Positions 40,475 to 49,526 of a DNA stretch of 64,000 nt are shown here, piece by piece. Origin of the DNA: Turneriella sp942492915 (GTDB taxonomy: Bacteria; Spirochaetota; Leptospiria; Turneriellales; Turneriellaceae); the NCBI GenBank assembly GCA_942492915.1, contig OW818662.1:1-64000 (forward strand). Direction: 5' to 3'. The notes below the pieces were generated by a model that searched no databases, was not told where the DNA came from, and was given only the letters and a program-made list of their open reading frames with translations. Each line of letters begins with the position of its first letter. The first letter of the stretch is position 1. A program made the translations under genes and the position numbers.

Positions 40475-40511
40475 GAGAAAAAACGGCATTTTCTTGGTAT
40501 CTAATATATAG
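40475..40511 (+). promoter_or_regulatory. Conserved leader of DUF1564-like gene, copy B
   Basis: TGGTATCTAATATATAG directly before the ATG matches copy A (14254-14270) in 15 of 17 positions, with CATTTTC and GAGAA upstream in both. No Shine-Dalgarno sequence. The flanking sequence beyond these elements is unrelated. Confidence 0.55.
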
Positions 40512-41087
40512 ATGCAAAAGTTAAGTGCAATGGCCCATTATAACACCTCTGTGACACTTCGGAAACGTTCCGTTATTCGAGTGAAGGCTGCAAGGCGCCT
40601 TTTGGCCCGGGGTAACGTATTTTTTTCAGAATCCCGCATGTACGAAGAGCTGCTCAAGATCTATCTGGGATTCTGGCGCGGTAGCGGCGCGAAGCCGGCA
40701 AACCTGCGCCGCTATAATATTGATGCGGGAGATTACAACGTCAGACCGCTGTACGTGAATAAGGTCTTACACGCCATCGCCACGCAGCGCGCGGTTCATA
40801 CGGGTGAATCGCTGTCGCGGATGCTTGATTTTGCAATTCGCAATTACGTACCCAGATTGCTCGAGTCGCTTCTTGCCGGAAACCGGTGGATTTCACCGGA
40901 AAAGCGGCAAATTTGGGCTGAGAAGCATAGTCGCAGGCGACGGCGTAATTTGTATTTTATTACCTACAAGAGCGAGACGCAGGAGAACTCGGGCGCGAAT
41001 CTCTGCTGGCTACAGAATTCTCAATTCATACCGAAAAACACCCTGTCCCCACCAGAAATCCTCTACCACCTGCGCTACGCTGCCTGA
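40512..41087 (+). CDS. DUF1564-like small protein, possible ribbon-helix-helix, copy B
   Basis: 191 residues from ATG 40512 (ATG 40530 is an alternative, but the conserved leader abuts 40512). Shares with the 14271 protein the segment LRRYNIDAGDYNVRPLYVNK followed by GESLSRMLDFAIRNYVPR, that is RYNxDxGxY, a strand and two helices with an SRxxDFxxR motif. An extra N-terminal ~45 residues include a possible helix (YEELLKIYLGFW), as in the Leptospira DUF1564 proteins. The C-terminal tail is basic and then poorly conserved. Function unknown; DNA binding inferred. Confidence 0.6.
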   Translation: MQKLSAMAHYNTSVTLRKRSVIRVKAARRLLARGNVFFSESRMYEELLKIYLGFWRGSGAKPANLRRYNIDAGDYNVRPLYVNKVLHAIATQRAVHTGESLSRMLDFAIRNYVPRLLESLLAGNRWISPEKRQIWAEKHSRRRRRNLYFITYKSETQENSGANLCWLQNSQFIPKNTLSPPEILYHLRYAA

Positions 41088-41170
41088 TAAACATGGCTTG
41101 CCATCGGTTTTGCATTTCGCTGTGCAGAACATCGCAGGGAAATTAACCTGACTCGCTGGCATACACATAT

Positions 41171-41851
41171 ATGCGCCGCCTACTAAGAACAATTCTTCTC
41201 CTTTTTATACTCGCCGGGGTGGGGCTGGCAGTTCCCTTACTCTGGATGTCATGGAGCGCACGCAGCGTTATCTATGGTTCGCGCTTGAATCCGCAAACGC
41301 CGCATCCCGCGCAGGTCGCGCTGATTCCCGGGGCAAGCGTTTTGCCCAGCAAAAAGCCATCTAACACACTCCTCGGGCGGTTGCGCGCAGGTATTGAATT
41401 ATACAACCGGCAGATCGTGCCCAAGCTCTTGCTCTCAGGCGACAATACCCGAAAGTTCTACGATGAGGTGCACACCATGCGCGACTATTGTCTGCGCCAC
41501 GGTGTGAAGGGTGAAGATATATTTTTAGACCATGCGGGCGTACGCACTTTCGATACAATGGTGCGCGCGAAAACATCGTTCAATGTGAGAACGGCAATCG
41601 TCGTGAGTCAAGAGCTGTATCTACCCCGCGCGCTGTTTCTCGCACGCGCGCATGGCATTAAGGCAGAGGGCTATGCAGCCGAAGCATCTTCATTTGACAA
41701 TACCTGGCAGGCGACCGGGCGCGAATATCTGGCCCGCCTGAAATCCCTACTCGATATTTATGTCTTGAAACCAGAAGTTATGCAAGACGATCCGACCCCA
41801 GTAACCGGAGACGGTCGCTCGACCTGGAAAAAAGCCAATGAGGAGTTTTAA
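41171..41851 (+). CDS. sanA: SanA/YdcF-like DUF218 membrane protein
   Basis: 226 residues. One N-terminal membrane helix (RTILLLFILAGVGLAVPLLW) anchors a DUF218 domain: VALIPGASVLPSKKPSNTLLGRLRAGIELY, KLLLSGDNTRKFYDEVHTMRDY, IFLDHAGVRTFDTMVRAK and VVSQELYLPRALFLARAHGI. In enteric bacteria SanA affects envelope barrier function and vancomycin exclusion; the reaction is not known. The gene is isolated, with 238 bases of unassigned sequence after it. Confidence 0.85.
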   Translation: MRRLLRTILLLFILAGVGLAVPLLWMSWSARSVIYGSRLNPQTPHPAQVALIPGASVLPSKKPSNTLLGRLRAGIELYNRQIVPKLLLSGDNTRKFYDEVHTMRDYCLRHGVKGEDIFLDHAGVRTFDTMVRAKTSFNVRTAIVVSQELYLPRALFLARAHGIKAEGYAAEASSFDNTWQATGREYLARLKSLLDIYVLKPEVMQDDPTPVTGDGRSTWKKANEEF

Positions 41852-42089
41852 AACTCGGGCTTCTTAGCGGCAATTTGTCTACGTGTGCACATGACAACGA
41901 CATAGATGCTGGGTACCGCCCTGGGTAAGTAATCAGGATCTCCCGCGCCATCCCCGCAACATACTCGAACGCTTCTTTAGAGAACCAAACCAAAGCTTGC
42001 ACCGATTGGCTCCAGGATACCGCGCTGAGCGATATTTGATCCGAAAAACCTGAAATCGGCCTAATTACAATTGACACTGCAAAAATGAA
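41852..42089. other. Intergenic region, nothing assigned
   Basis: 238 bases between sanA and the HDOD gene. No convincing ORF, RNA gene or repeat was seen; an antisense open frame crossing it (42191 to 41778) shows no protein-like pattern. Confidence 0.5.
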
Positions 42090-42998
42090 ATGGACGTCGG
42101 GAAACAGATGCTCACTGAAAAGCTCAAGAATCTTGAGCTGCCTCCGATGCCGCAGGTCGCTGCGCGCGTGATGCAGATAGACGAAAGCCAAATCAGCGTT
42201 TCTGCTGAGCAGATAAAGAATATCGTGCAGGCCGACCTGGCGCTCTCTACAAAAATACTGAAATTAGCGAACTCTGCGTTTTACGCGCGTGGTAACCGCA
42301 TCAACAACCTGTCGCAAGCAATTGCATTATTAGGATTTAAGACCGTCAAAGGGCTTTCGCTGCTCGTTTCATCGGCTTCGATTATCCCCAAAAAAGGCAA
42401 TTTTAAAATCATGAAAGAGCTCTGGATGCGCTCTGTGCTAAGCGCGCTCATTGCCAAAATTGTCGCTGAACGCGTTGGCAAAGAAAAGGTTAAAGACGAA
42501 GTTTTTATGATCGGCTTGCTCAGGCAAATCGGTAAATCGATTCTGGCAAACCAATTTCCCGAAGAGTACGCCATCTGTTTTCAAATGTCCGGCGATGCTG
42601 CCGATGAAGAGAAACTGAACCAGCTCGAGATGATGAAATGGCAGTTCACTTCGGCCGACGCTTCGGCTTTTGCGATGAAGACATGGAACTTCCCGTCTGA
42701 GTTGGTTGAGGCAAGCCGGCTGCTGCGGCACAAAATCACTGACCCGGTACAGATAGAGAAAGAGCAACCACATGTGTTGCCTGTGATTCTTGCCGAATAC
42801 ATCGTTCTGTTGTCTGGTTATACAGATTCTTTCAAGCCCGACCAGAAGCTGCGCGACAAGTTGCTTGCTGAATTTTCGCGCATCTGCCCTGTGTACCAGA
42901 TCGACGAAGTGAAGAAGAAATACTACCTCGAAGACCTGAAGCAGGTCATCAAACAAGATTCTTTCTACTCTTTTTGCGGTGAACTGTTTTCTGACTGA
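42090..42998 (+). CDS. HDOD-domain regulatory protein
   Basis: 302 residues; start at 42090 or at the ATG 42108. The HDOD fold is plain: LPPMPQVAARVMQIDE, IVQADLALSTKILKLANSAFYA, INNLSQAIALLGFKTVKGLSLLVSS. HDOD proteins lack the catalytic HD pair and act as scaffolds in signalling, often with cyclic-di-GMP or flagellar control. No second domain is attached. A degenerate GGDEF-EAL protein is encoded about 650 bases downstream. Confidence 0.88.
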   Translation: MDVGKQMLTEKLKNLELPPMPQVAARVMQIDESQISVSAEQIKNIVQADLALSTKILKLANSAFYARGNRINNLSQAIALLGFKTVKGLSLLVSSASIIPKKGNFKIMKELWMRSVLSALIAKIVAERVGKEKVKDEVFMIGLLRQIGKSILANQFPEEYAICFQMSGDAADEEKLNQLEMMKWQFTSADASAFAMKTWNFPSELVEASRLLRHKITDPVQIEKEQPHVLPVILAEYIVLLSGYTDSFKPDQKLRDKLLAEFSRICPVYQIDEVKKKYYLEDLKQVIKQDSFYSFCGELFSD

Positions 42999-43005
42999 GC
43001 TGGTC

Positions 43006-43590
43006 TTATTTCAGATAGTCACCGCTTTTTTGTACCAGATTCAAAGCTTCCATGCGTTCGCGGGCGCGCTTTGCTGTTTCAGAATTAGCGTCGAGAGCAT
43101 TTAGTTCCTGATAGATTCGTACGGCGCTCTCTTCTTCACCTTGTAATTCGTAGAGCCGGGCAGCTTCGAGGTGGTATGCCAGGCCCAGCGCACTCACGCC
43201 GAGGTTACGGTAGAGTTCTTCGTATTGTGCAGCCGCGAGATCATACCTCTGGCGTTTTTCGTAGATGCGCGCCATATTCTCGCGCGCTTCACGCACCCGT
43301 AAATGCGATGGAAACACCCGCACGAATTCCCGATAACTCTGGAGCGCTTCGCTGTACTTTTTCTCCCGCGCGAGTGAATGCGCGAGACTCACTGCGAGAT
43401 CGCCTTGCTCTTGTTCGAGCGGCGTAATTGCGTCGGTCATTTCAACTGGGTGGCAGGGGGTAGTTGCCCCACCGGCGCATTCGAACTGCGATTTTCCGTT
43501 TGCTGCAGCCGATGCGTTAGCCTGTGCTGCGGCGGCCGACATTGCGCAGAAAGAAAAGAAGAGAATAGTTATCCATCCGCAACGTACCAT
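43006..43590 (-). CDS. Exported TPR protein
   Basis: 194 residues with a signal peptide (ITILFFSFCAMSAAAAQA). Residues ~65-185 form about three TPR-like helix pairs (LAREKKYSEALQSYREFVRVFP, YEKRQRYDLAAAQYEELYR, YELQGEEESAVRIYQELNALD). Two cysteines in the mature N-terminus (FECAGGATTPCHP) could form a disulfide. Function unknown; probably periplasmic protein interaction. Convergent with the HDOD gene, with only 8 bases between. Confidence 0.78.
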   Translation of the reverse strand: MVRCGWITILFFSFCAMSAAAAQANASAAANGKSQFECAGGATTPCHPVEMTDAITPLEQEQGDLAVSLAHSLAREKKYSEALQSYREFVRVFPSHLRVREARENMARIYEKRQRYDLAAAQYEELYRNLGVSALGLAYHLEAARLYELQGEEESAVRIYQELNALDANSETAKRARERMEALNLVQKSGDYLK

Positions 43591-43672
43591 ATTATGTCAC
43601 ATCGTCAGGAATGCATAATTTCATGAGCAATTTCCCTTGCGCCAGCAATATACCCGTGGATCACAAAATGCA

Positions 43673-45082
43673 ATGTTTTGGCCTTTCCGGTGCATCCACG
43701 GCGATCTATTATGGTTAACGGTGGCCTATCCCTTGCGCTCGATACTTCAAAGAACCGTAGAAAATTTCGGCCTCGCTGACGCTGAAAAAAACTTTCGCAA
43801 TACTTTCATCGATAAGAACCGCGGCAAGCCGCTATTTCTCATGCTCGTTGAAAGGCTGAAGGGTATGCGTATCGACGAGTTTCTGCAGCAGATTCCTGAA
43901 TTCGTGGCGCGCGTGAACACCGAAGCGAACCAACACATTCACTGTTACGTTCTTGGCGACGAGCACCGCTTTTATGTCGGCATCGTACCTGCAGACGATG
44001 CGCCGGGCTTTCTGCCGAATATCGATGGCGCGATGGGCAAGTTTCACGGCGAAGCGCCTAAAGACGGCCACGGTAGTTTTGATTTTGGCATCGGCAGAAC
44101 GCAATGCAACTATATTTCTGATGCACAAGAGATCTTTGATGAGCTCGTGCGCGCTGCGCACAAGAACCTCAAAGACAACCTGGTCCGCTGGAGCTGGACA
44201 TACCTCAACCGCGCAAACGACTATTTCGCCGACGTCGAAGCGAATGCGGTCATTCAACCAATTATTCATTTTGATCCAAAGAAAGAGCTGTATTCTATCA
44301 AAGGCGGCGAAGTGTTCGTTGGTGGCGACCTTTACGCCAGCTATTCAGAGCTGCTACGCGACATACCCGACGATCAGGATATCAACCGCGTCGAGTTATT
44401 GATTCTTGAAAAGATCGTCATGGCCTGCCACGAAGCGCCGGGGCTGCTCAAGTTCAACGTGTCGCCGCAGACACTGATTGATACTTTTCCCTCGGCAGAA
44501 AAGGTATTTCGTTTTAACGAGCTGCTGTTGAAGCAAAAGCTGAATCCGCACAACGTGCGACTCGAACTTGTTGAGAAACCTTACGAAGAAAAAGAAATTA
44601 AACTTAAAGACGTCTGCCGCTATTTCTTTCAGTTTGGTATATCATTCGCAGCCGACGACTTCGGGGTCAAGAGCCAGAGCCACCAGGTGATTCTCGATCT
44701 CGGCGAGATGATTAAAGAGTTCAAACTCGACCCAATCAGTTTCAAATTCAAGCCCGAAGAAGACCAAACCAAATTTCTCGACAACCTTGCTTTTATCGAC
44801 TACTGTATTCGCCTCGCCGATAACCGTGAGGCAATTATCACCGCCGAGGCGGTTGAAGATTACGACACGATGCGCTTTCTGATAGCGCACCAGGTCTTTC
44901 ATTTTCAGAGCCATATTTTCTGCAAGAAGTTGCCTCTGATATACTACCGGGAAAATTTCAACAAAATGCAGAATTTGCCCGAAAGCGCAGTACGCAAGAT
45001 TCTTTCAGAAGACGATCTTATCGAACGGCAGAAAACGCAGGGTAATATCTTCGAACTCGCGCGGGAATTGAAGCTTTTCTAA
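43673..45082 (+). CDS. Degenerate GGDEF-EAL protein
   Basis: About 469 residues from ATG 43673 (TTG 43637 or GTG 43724 are other options). The C-terminal ~240 residues follow the EAL order with key residues lost: EVFVGG replaces the EAL signature, then FNVSPQTLID, RLELVEKP, AADDFGVKSQ, AEAVEDYDTMRFL and FHFQSHIFCKKL. The N-terminal half (LGDEHRFYVGIV, ISDAQEIFDELVRAAHKNL) has the outline of a GGDEF domain without the motif. So neither making nor degrading cyclic-di-GMP looks likely; a binding or scaffolding role is inferred. Confidence 0.75.
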   Translation: MFWPFRCIHGDLLWLTVAYPLRSILQRTVENFGLADAEKNFRNTFIDKNRGKPLFLMLVERLKGMRIDEFLQQIPEFVARVNTEANQHIHCYVLGDEHRFYVGIVPADDAPGFLPNIDGAMGKFHGEAPKDGHGSFDFGIGRTQCNYISDAQEIFDELVRAAHKNLKDNLVRWSWTYLNRANDYFADVEANAVIQPIIHFDPKKELYSIKGGEVFVGGDLYASYSELLRDIPDDQDINRVELLILEKIVMACHEAPGLLKFNVSPQTLIDTFPSAEKVFRFNELLLKQKLNPHNVRLELVEKPYEEKEIKLKDVCRYFFQFGISFAADDFGVKSQSHQVILDLGEMIKEFKLDPISFKFKPEEDQTKFLDNLAFIDYCIRLADNREAIITAEAVEDYDTMRFLIAHQVFHFQSHIFCKKLPLIYYRENFNKMQNLPESAVRKILSEDDLIERQKTQGNIFELARELKLF

Positions 45083-45161
45083 AGGTTTCAGTCAGCAAAT
45101 TGGCAGAAAAGCGTTTTACGAAAAGGCTCCACCGCCTGTCGGCCTGATCAAAATTGTCTCC

Positions 45162-46307
45162 GTGAGCTCTGATATTCGCCCGGGCGTTCTCGTCTTTTCA
45201 GACGGTACGTTTTTTGAGGGGCAGCTCTTTGGCGCCGGGCCGAAAGACCCCGGCTCATTCGGCGAGGCGGTCTTTCAGACGGCGATGTCGGGCTATCAAG
45301 AGATTCTTACCGACCCGAGCTACAGCGGCCAGATCGTCTGCTTTACATATCCCTCGTTCGGCAACTACGGCATCAACAAAGAAGATTATGAGTCACGTAA
45401 GGCATGGCTTTCGGGCGTGGTCGTGCGCGATCTCTGCGACATACCGAGCAACTTTCGCTCGCAAATGACCGTTGCCGAGTTTCTGCGCGAGCAGGGTGTC
45501 GCTGGTATTACCGGCGTCGACACGCGCGCAGTCGTCCGTAAAATTCGCGAAGGGGGAGCTCAAACCGCGGGCATCTTTGCCGGCACTGGAAAAGACGCGG
45601 CGCTCTTTGCTGCCAAGGTGGCTGCTGAGCCGACTATGGACGGGCTCAATCTCGTCCGTGATTTCGACGGCCGTGACGCGAACCAGTTTGTTGCGGCATA
45701 TCTCGCAGAAAAGAAGCTCTCGCAAGAAAAGCTCACGCCGATCGCCGTGCTTGACTTTGGCATCAAATACAATATTCTTCGCGAACTGATTAATCAGGGT
45801 TTCTATCCTCAGGTATTTGCCGGCGACACTCCCCTTGCGGCGCAGAGTTTCAGCGCAGACAAATTCAAAGGTTTCTTCTTCAGTAATGGCCCCGGTGACC
45901 CGGCGGTTGTCACGAACGGCGTGGCGAACATTCGCGACCTGACTGCCACGGGCAAGCCTTGCCTAGGTATTTGCCTGGGCCACCAGATGCTCGCGCTGGC
46001 ACTGGGCGCAAAAACATACAAACTCAAATTCGGCCATCACGGCGGCAACCAGCCCGTGAAGGCAGACTACCGTAAGCAGGTCATCATCACTTCTCAGAAC
46101 CATGGTTTCGCGGTCGACGAGGCTTCGTTACGCTCTGTGACTGGCACCGAAGCACGTTTTGAAGTGAACGCGAACGACCTCAGCGCCGAAGGCTTTCGTG
46201 TCGTCGGCGGCAAGTACAAGATACTCAGCGTACAATACCACCCCGAAGCGGCTCCCGGCCCACGCGATGCCTCAATCGTTTTTTCAGAATTCCGCGCGCT
46301 TTTCTGA
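45162..46307 (+). CDS. carA: Carbamoyl-phosphate synthase small subunit
   Basis: 381 residues from GTG 45162. Supplies ammonia from glutamine for carbamoyl phosphate in pyrimidine and arginine synthesis. The N-terminal domain has GEAVFQTAMSGYQEILTDPSY and GITGVDTRAVVRKIRE; the class I glutaminase domain has FFSNGPGDP, LGICLGHQMLALALG with the catalytic cysteine, FGHHGGNQPV and SVQYHPEAAPGP. All active-site residues are present. The large subunit gene is not adjacent. Confidence 0.95.
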   Translation: MSSDIRPGVLVFSDGTFFEGQLFGAGPKDPGSFGEAVFQTAMSGYQEILTDPSYSGQIVCFTYPSFGNYGINKEDYESRKAWLSGVVVRDLCDIPSNFRSQMTVAEFLREQGVAGITGVDTRAVVRKIREGGAQTAGIFAGTGKDAALFAAKVAAEPTMDGLNLVRDFDGRDANQFVAAYLAEKKLSQEKLTPIAVLDFGIKYNILRELINQGFYPQVFAGDTPLAAQSFSADKFKGFFFSNGPGDPAVVTNGVANIRDLTATGKPCLGICLGHQMLALALGAKTYKLKFGHHGGNQPVKADYRKQVIITSQNHGFAVDEASLRSVTGTEARFEVNANDLSAEGFRVVGGKYKILSVQYHPEAAPGPRDASIVFSEFRALF

Positions 46308-46401
46308 TATTTCCGCGACCTTAATGACGCCCGGCGCCATTCGGGTCGCCCCGTCAGCTTTTTGCTTTACAGCAAACCCTAAGAGTAGGCCCACGTAGAA
46401 T

Positions 46402-47205
46402 ATGTCTCTCAGCGAAGCTCAGAAAAACGAGCTGATGACCCTGCAAAAGCTTGCCCGGCAATACGAAGGGATCATTCGCACCTCGCGCAATGCCGAACAA
46501 CAAGGCAAAGCCAAGATAGAACTCAAGAAAATCCGCGATAAGATGGAGTCGATTGCCCCTGGCGGTTCGGCAGACCAGTTCTTGCAGGAAAACCCGGGAA
46601 CAACGACCTCTGGGTCGAGAAAAAAGAGCATCGAAGACATTGGGCAAACGTATCCGACTTTGGGCAAGTTACCGATGGCTCGTATCTCTCCCAATTCTGA
46701 TGAGCTTGAAATCAACGTTCTCGGCAGCGTGCTGAGCGCATGGGAAAACACGTTTTACCCGGCGCTGAGTAAGGTCAAGCTCGACTTCGCATTGTCTGCT
46801 GAGCGCGACAGCCATTTTACGGTGCTCGAAAGTCTGAAACGGCAGATGAAAATACTCAGTGAAACTATTGAAGATTTTCACAAAGCCGTGCGCGAAGATT
46901 CAAAAGTTCAGTTGCGTGATATGCGCACCAGGCAGCAGCGCCAGTTCATGTTCGACGGTGGCGCGTTTCTGAAGAAGATCCACGAATTCTGGAAAAGTGT
47001 GTACGAAGATATACAGGCCAACGGCCCGAAGTGTTTTAACAAAGACGATCATATTATGGTCGATACGAGACTCGAAGTTGCCAACTTTTTTCAGGGGAAG
47101 TCGGTGCGCGAGACTTCGAGGTTTACCGTGATGTTCTTGCACGAAGCGATCGAGGCATTAAATCTGCCCGATTTGCCGGTAGACAAGAACAAGAACCAGA
47201 GGTAA
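46402..47205 (+). CDS. Unrecognised coiled-coil protein upstream of aldehyde dehydrogenase
   Basis: 267 residues, no signal or membrane segment. The first ~60 residues (EAQKNELMTLQKLARQYEGIIRTSRNAEQQGKAKIELKKIRDKME) should form a coiled coil, followed by a polar linker and a mostly helical region to the end. No family recognised. Its stop lies one base before the ATG of the aldehyde dehydrogenase gene, so both are made from one transcript. Confidence 0.7.
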   Translation: MSLSEAQKNELMTLQKLARQYEGIIRTSRNAEQQGKAKIELKKIRDKMESIAPGGSADQFLQENPGTTTSGSRKKSIEDIGQTYPTLGKLPMARISPNSDELEINVLGSVLSAWENTFYPALSKVKLDFALSAERDSHFTVLESLKRQMKILSETIEDFHKAVREDSKVQLRDMRTRQQRQFMFDGGAFLKKIHEFWKSVYEDIQANGPKCFNKDDHIMVDTRLEVANFFQGKSVRETSRFTVMFLHEAIEALNLPDLPVDKNKNQR

Positions 47206-47206
47206 C

Positions 47207-48742
47207 ATGGCGGCAAAGAAAAAAACGAAAAGCGGTGTTCCCGCAAAGAAGAAGGCTGCAGTCAAATCAGCACCCGCTGTCGCTTCAGATATAATTCAGT
47301 TTGGTAAAGCGTGGGAATATTCTGAGAGTATAGAATCTGCGGCGATCGTCAAGATTGCGCCGAAATACAATCTGTTTATCAACGGCAAGTTTGTCGCACC
47401 CAAAAGCGGCAAGTATTTCCCGACGATTAACCCTGCAACCGAACAGAAAATTGCCGACGTCGCTGAAGCGGGTGAAGCAGATGTCGATCTCGCGGTAAAG
47501 GCTGCGCGGCAGGCGTATAACAAGGTCTGGTCGAAGATGCCAGGCAAAGAGCGCGCAAAATATATTTACCGCATAGCACGCCTGATTCAAGACCATGGGC
47601 GCGAACTTGCCGTACTTGAGAGCATCGATGGCGGCAAGCCCATTCGCGAATCGCGCGACGTCGATGTGCCGCTCGCAGCAGCGCACTTCTTCTATTACGC
47701 AGGTTGGGCCGATAAGCTTGACTATGCTTTTCCCGGTCGCACCTTAAAGCCTCTCGGCGTCGCCGGGCAGGTGATTCCGTGGAATTTTCCGTTACTGATG
47801 GCTGCCTGGAAACTCGCACCGGCACTCGCCTGCGGTAACACGGTCGTGCTGAAGCCAGCCGAAACAACGTCTCTGACATCGCTGTTTCTCGCGCAGATTC
47901 TGCAAGAAGCCGAGTTACCCGACGGCGTGGTGAATATCGTGACGGGTGCCGGTGCAACGGGTGCATCTGTGGTATCGCACGCTGACGTGAACAAAGTTGC
48001 GTTTACCGGTTCGACGCTGGTGGGTAAAAAGATTCAGCAGGCTCTGGCAGGTTCTGGCAAAAAGATGACGCTCGAGCTTGGTGGCAAAGCCGCGAATATT
48101 ATTTTCGAAGATGCGGCAATCGACCAGGCCGTCGAAGGTATAGTCAACGGCATCTATTTCAACCAGGGCCATGTGTGCTGCGCAGGTTCGCGCCTGCTCG
48201 TGCAAGAATCCATTCACGACGTTGTGGTGAAAAAACTCTTTCGTCGCCTGCAGACTCTGCGCGTGGGAAACCCCCTCGACAAGAATACTGACATTGGGGC
48301 GATCAACTCGAAGATGCAGCTCACCAAGATCTGCGAACTCGCCGATTCAGGCGTGGCTGAAGGTGCGGTCATGCACCAGAAAGCGGGCAAGTTGCCTGAC
48401 AAAGGTTTTTGGTTTCAACCGACCTTCTTTACAAATGTGACTTCTTCAAGCCGCATCGCGCGCGAAGAGATCTTCGGGCCGGTGCTGTCAATCATGACGT
48501 TCAGAACCCCCGATGAAGCAATTGAAAAAGCGAATAACACGCAATACGGTCTTTCTGCCGGCATCTGGACAGACAAGGGTTCAAAAGCCATGAAGATGGC
48601 GAACGCATTGCGCGCAGGCGTTGTGTGGATCAATACCTTTAACAAGTTTGACCCGACCTCGCCATTTGGCGGCTACAAAGAATCGGGTTATGGCCGCGAA
48701 GGCGGCAAACAAGGTTTGCTCGACTATTGCAAGATCGAATAG
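47207..48742 (+). CDS. Aldehyde dehydrogenase with basic N-terminal extension
   Basis: 511 residues; NAD(P)-dependent oxidation of an aldehyde to its acid. Core motifs: VIPWNFPLLM, KPAETTSLTSL, FTGSTLVGKKIQ, catalytic glutamate in LELGGKAANII, catalytic cysteine in NQGHVCCAGSR, and EEIFGPVLS. The sequence fits betaine/retinal-type ALDHs but substrate is not determined. An additional ~28 residues at the N-terminus are Lys/Ala-rich (MAAKKKTKSGVPAKKKAAVK), unlike usual family members. Translationally close to the coiled-coil gene. It ends inside a perfect 22-bp palindrome. Confidence 0.92.
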   Translation: MAAKKKTKSGVPAKKKAAVKSAPAVASDIIQFGKAWEYSESIESAAIVKIAPKYNLFINGKFVAPKSGKYFPTINPATEQKIADVAEAGEADVDLAVKAARQAYNKVWSKMPGKERAKYIYRIARLIQDHGRELAVLESIDGGKPIRESRDVDVPLAAAHFFYYAGWADKLDYAFPGRTLKPLGVAGQVIPWNFPLLMAAWKLAPALACGNTVVLKPAETTSLTSLFLAQILQEAELPDGVVNIVTGAGATGASVVSHADVNKVAFTGSTLVGKKIQQALAGSGKKMTLELGGKAANIIFEDAAIDQAVEGIVNGIYFNQGHVCCAGSRLLVQESIHDVVVKKLFRRLQTLRVGNPLDKNTDIGAINSKMQLTKICELADSGVAEGAVMHQKAGKLPDKGFWFQPTFFTNVTSSSRIAREEIFGPVLSIMTFRTPDEAIEKANNTQYGLSAGIWTDKGSKAMKMANALRAGVVWINTFNKFDPTSPFGGYKESGYGREGGKQGLLDYCKIE

Positions 48743-48756
48743 CAATTGCTATTCGA
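48735..48756. terminator. Perfect palindrome at convergent stops
   Basis: TCGAATAGCAA followed directly by its reverse complement, 22 bases with no mismatch. It contains the aldehyde dehydrogenase stop codon and abuts the stop of the CAP-domain gene; T-rich sequence follows on the + strand. Confidence 0.7.
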
Positions 48757-49407
48757 CTATTTTTCCTGATAATCGCCGGCGAATGTCTGTACGCACATTG
48801 TGCCGTACACTTTATGCGGACCGCACGAGATACCCACGACACCGAACTTTTCGTTGTAGATGTTCTTGCGGTGACCGCGTGACGGCACAGCGTCGTCGAC
48901 GATCAGTTGAATGATCACCGCCCGCCCTTCGTCGTTGCCATAGCTGATATTTTCACCTGCGGTAATCTGCCATTTTCCGTGGCGGTTCATGCGATCAAAT
49001 GGGCTCGATCGGTCGTGACCGCTGTGCCCTGTCAGGCCGCGCGGGCCCGTGTCTTTGACATGGTCTTTTGCCGCGAGCGACATACCCTTTGAAGGGCGAA
49101 ACGCTGGCAATGGCTTTTGTGATTTCAGGGCGCGTATCGCTTCATCGACCGCGCGCGTGCCTTCGCTCGTCATCAGGTCAATTTTTCCCGGACGCTTCAC
49201 GAGTTTGCCGCTAAACTGTGCGCGGTAGTCTTCAAGTACTTTCGCAAACGTCGCAGGATTCGCCCGCGCGAGGTTCAGTTCTTGCAGCACTTCGTTTTCG
49301 AGTTTCGAGAGGTATGCAGGTTGATCGAGCACGAGACTTCGTGCGAGAACCCCGGTAACCAGAGTAAGGCATAATGCCAGGCGGATTTCCCATTTATATG
49401 AACGCAT
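48757..49407 (-). CDS. Exported CAP/SCP-domain protein
   Basis: 216 residues from ATG 49407 with a signal peptide (IRLALCLTLVTGVLA). The CAP domain shows VLQELNLARANPATFA, KGMSLAAKDHVKDTG, GHSGHDRSSPFDRMNRHGKW, AGENISYG and PSRGHRKNIYNEKFGVVGISCG, including the conserved His and Glu cluster. CAP proteins of bacteria are secreted and of varied or unknown roles. Divergent from the following outer-membrane gene. Confidence 0.88.
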   Translation of the reverse strand: MRSYKWEIRLALCLTLVTGVLARSLVLDQPAYLSKLENEVLQELNLARANPATFAKVLEDYRAQFSGKLVKRPGKIDLMTSEGTRAVDEAIRALKSQKPLPAFRPSKGMSLAAKDHVKDTGPRGLTGHSGHDRSSPFDRMNRHGKWQITAGENISYGNDEGRAVIIQLIVDDAVPSRGHRKNIYNEKFGVVGISCGPHKVYGTMCVQTFAGDYQEK

Positions 49408-49526
49408 GGCTGCAACGAAGCCCACGGCGATGGTGCGTCAATAAAAATGGCTCGCTCTGCCGTCACCTGTGGCTGACACATGAATTATGCTTGTCGAGAA
49501 CAATACCCACAAACAGCGTGCAGGTG

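Noticed and set aside
41778..42191. Minus-strand frame of 137 codons across the sanA-HDOD gap
   Set aside because: No family pattern and largely antisense to two clear genes.
43592..43605. TGTCACATCGTC as a second ECF41 promoter
   Set aside because: The two motifs are adjacent with no 16-base spacer.
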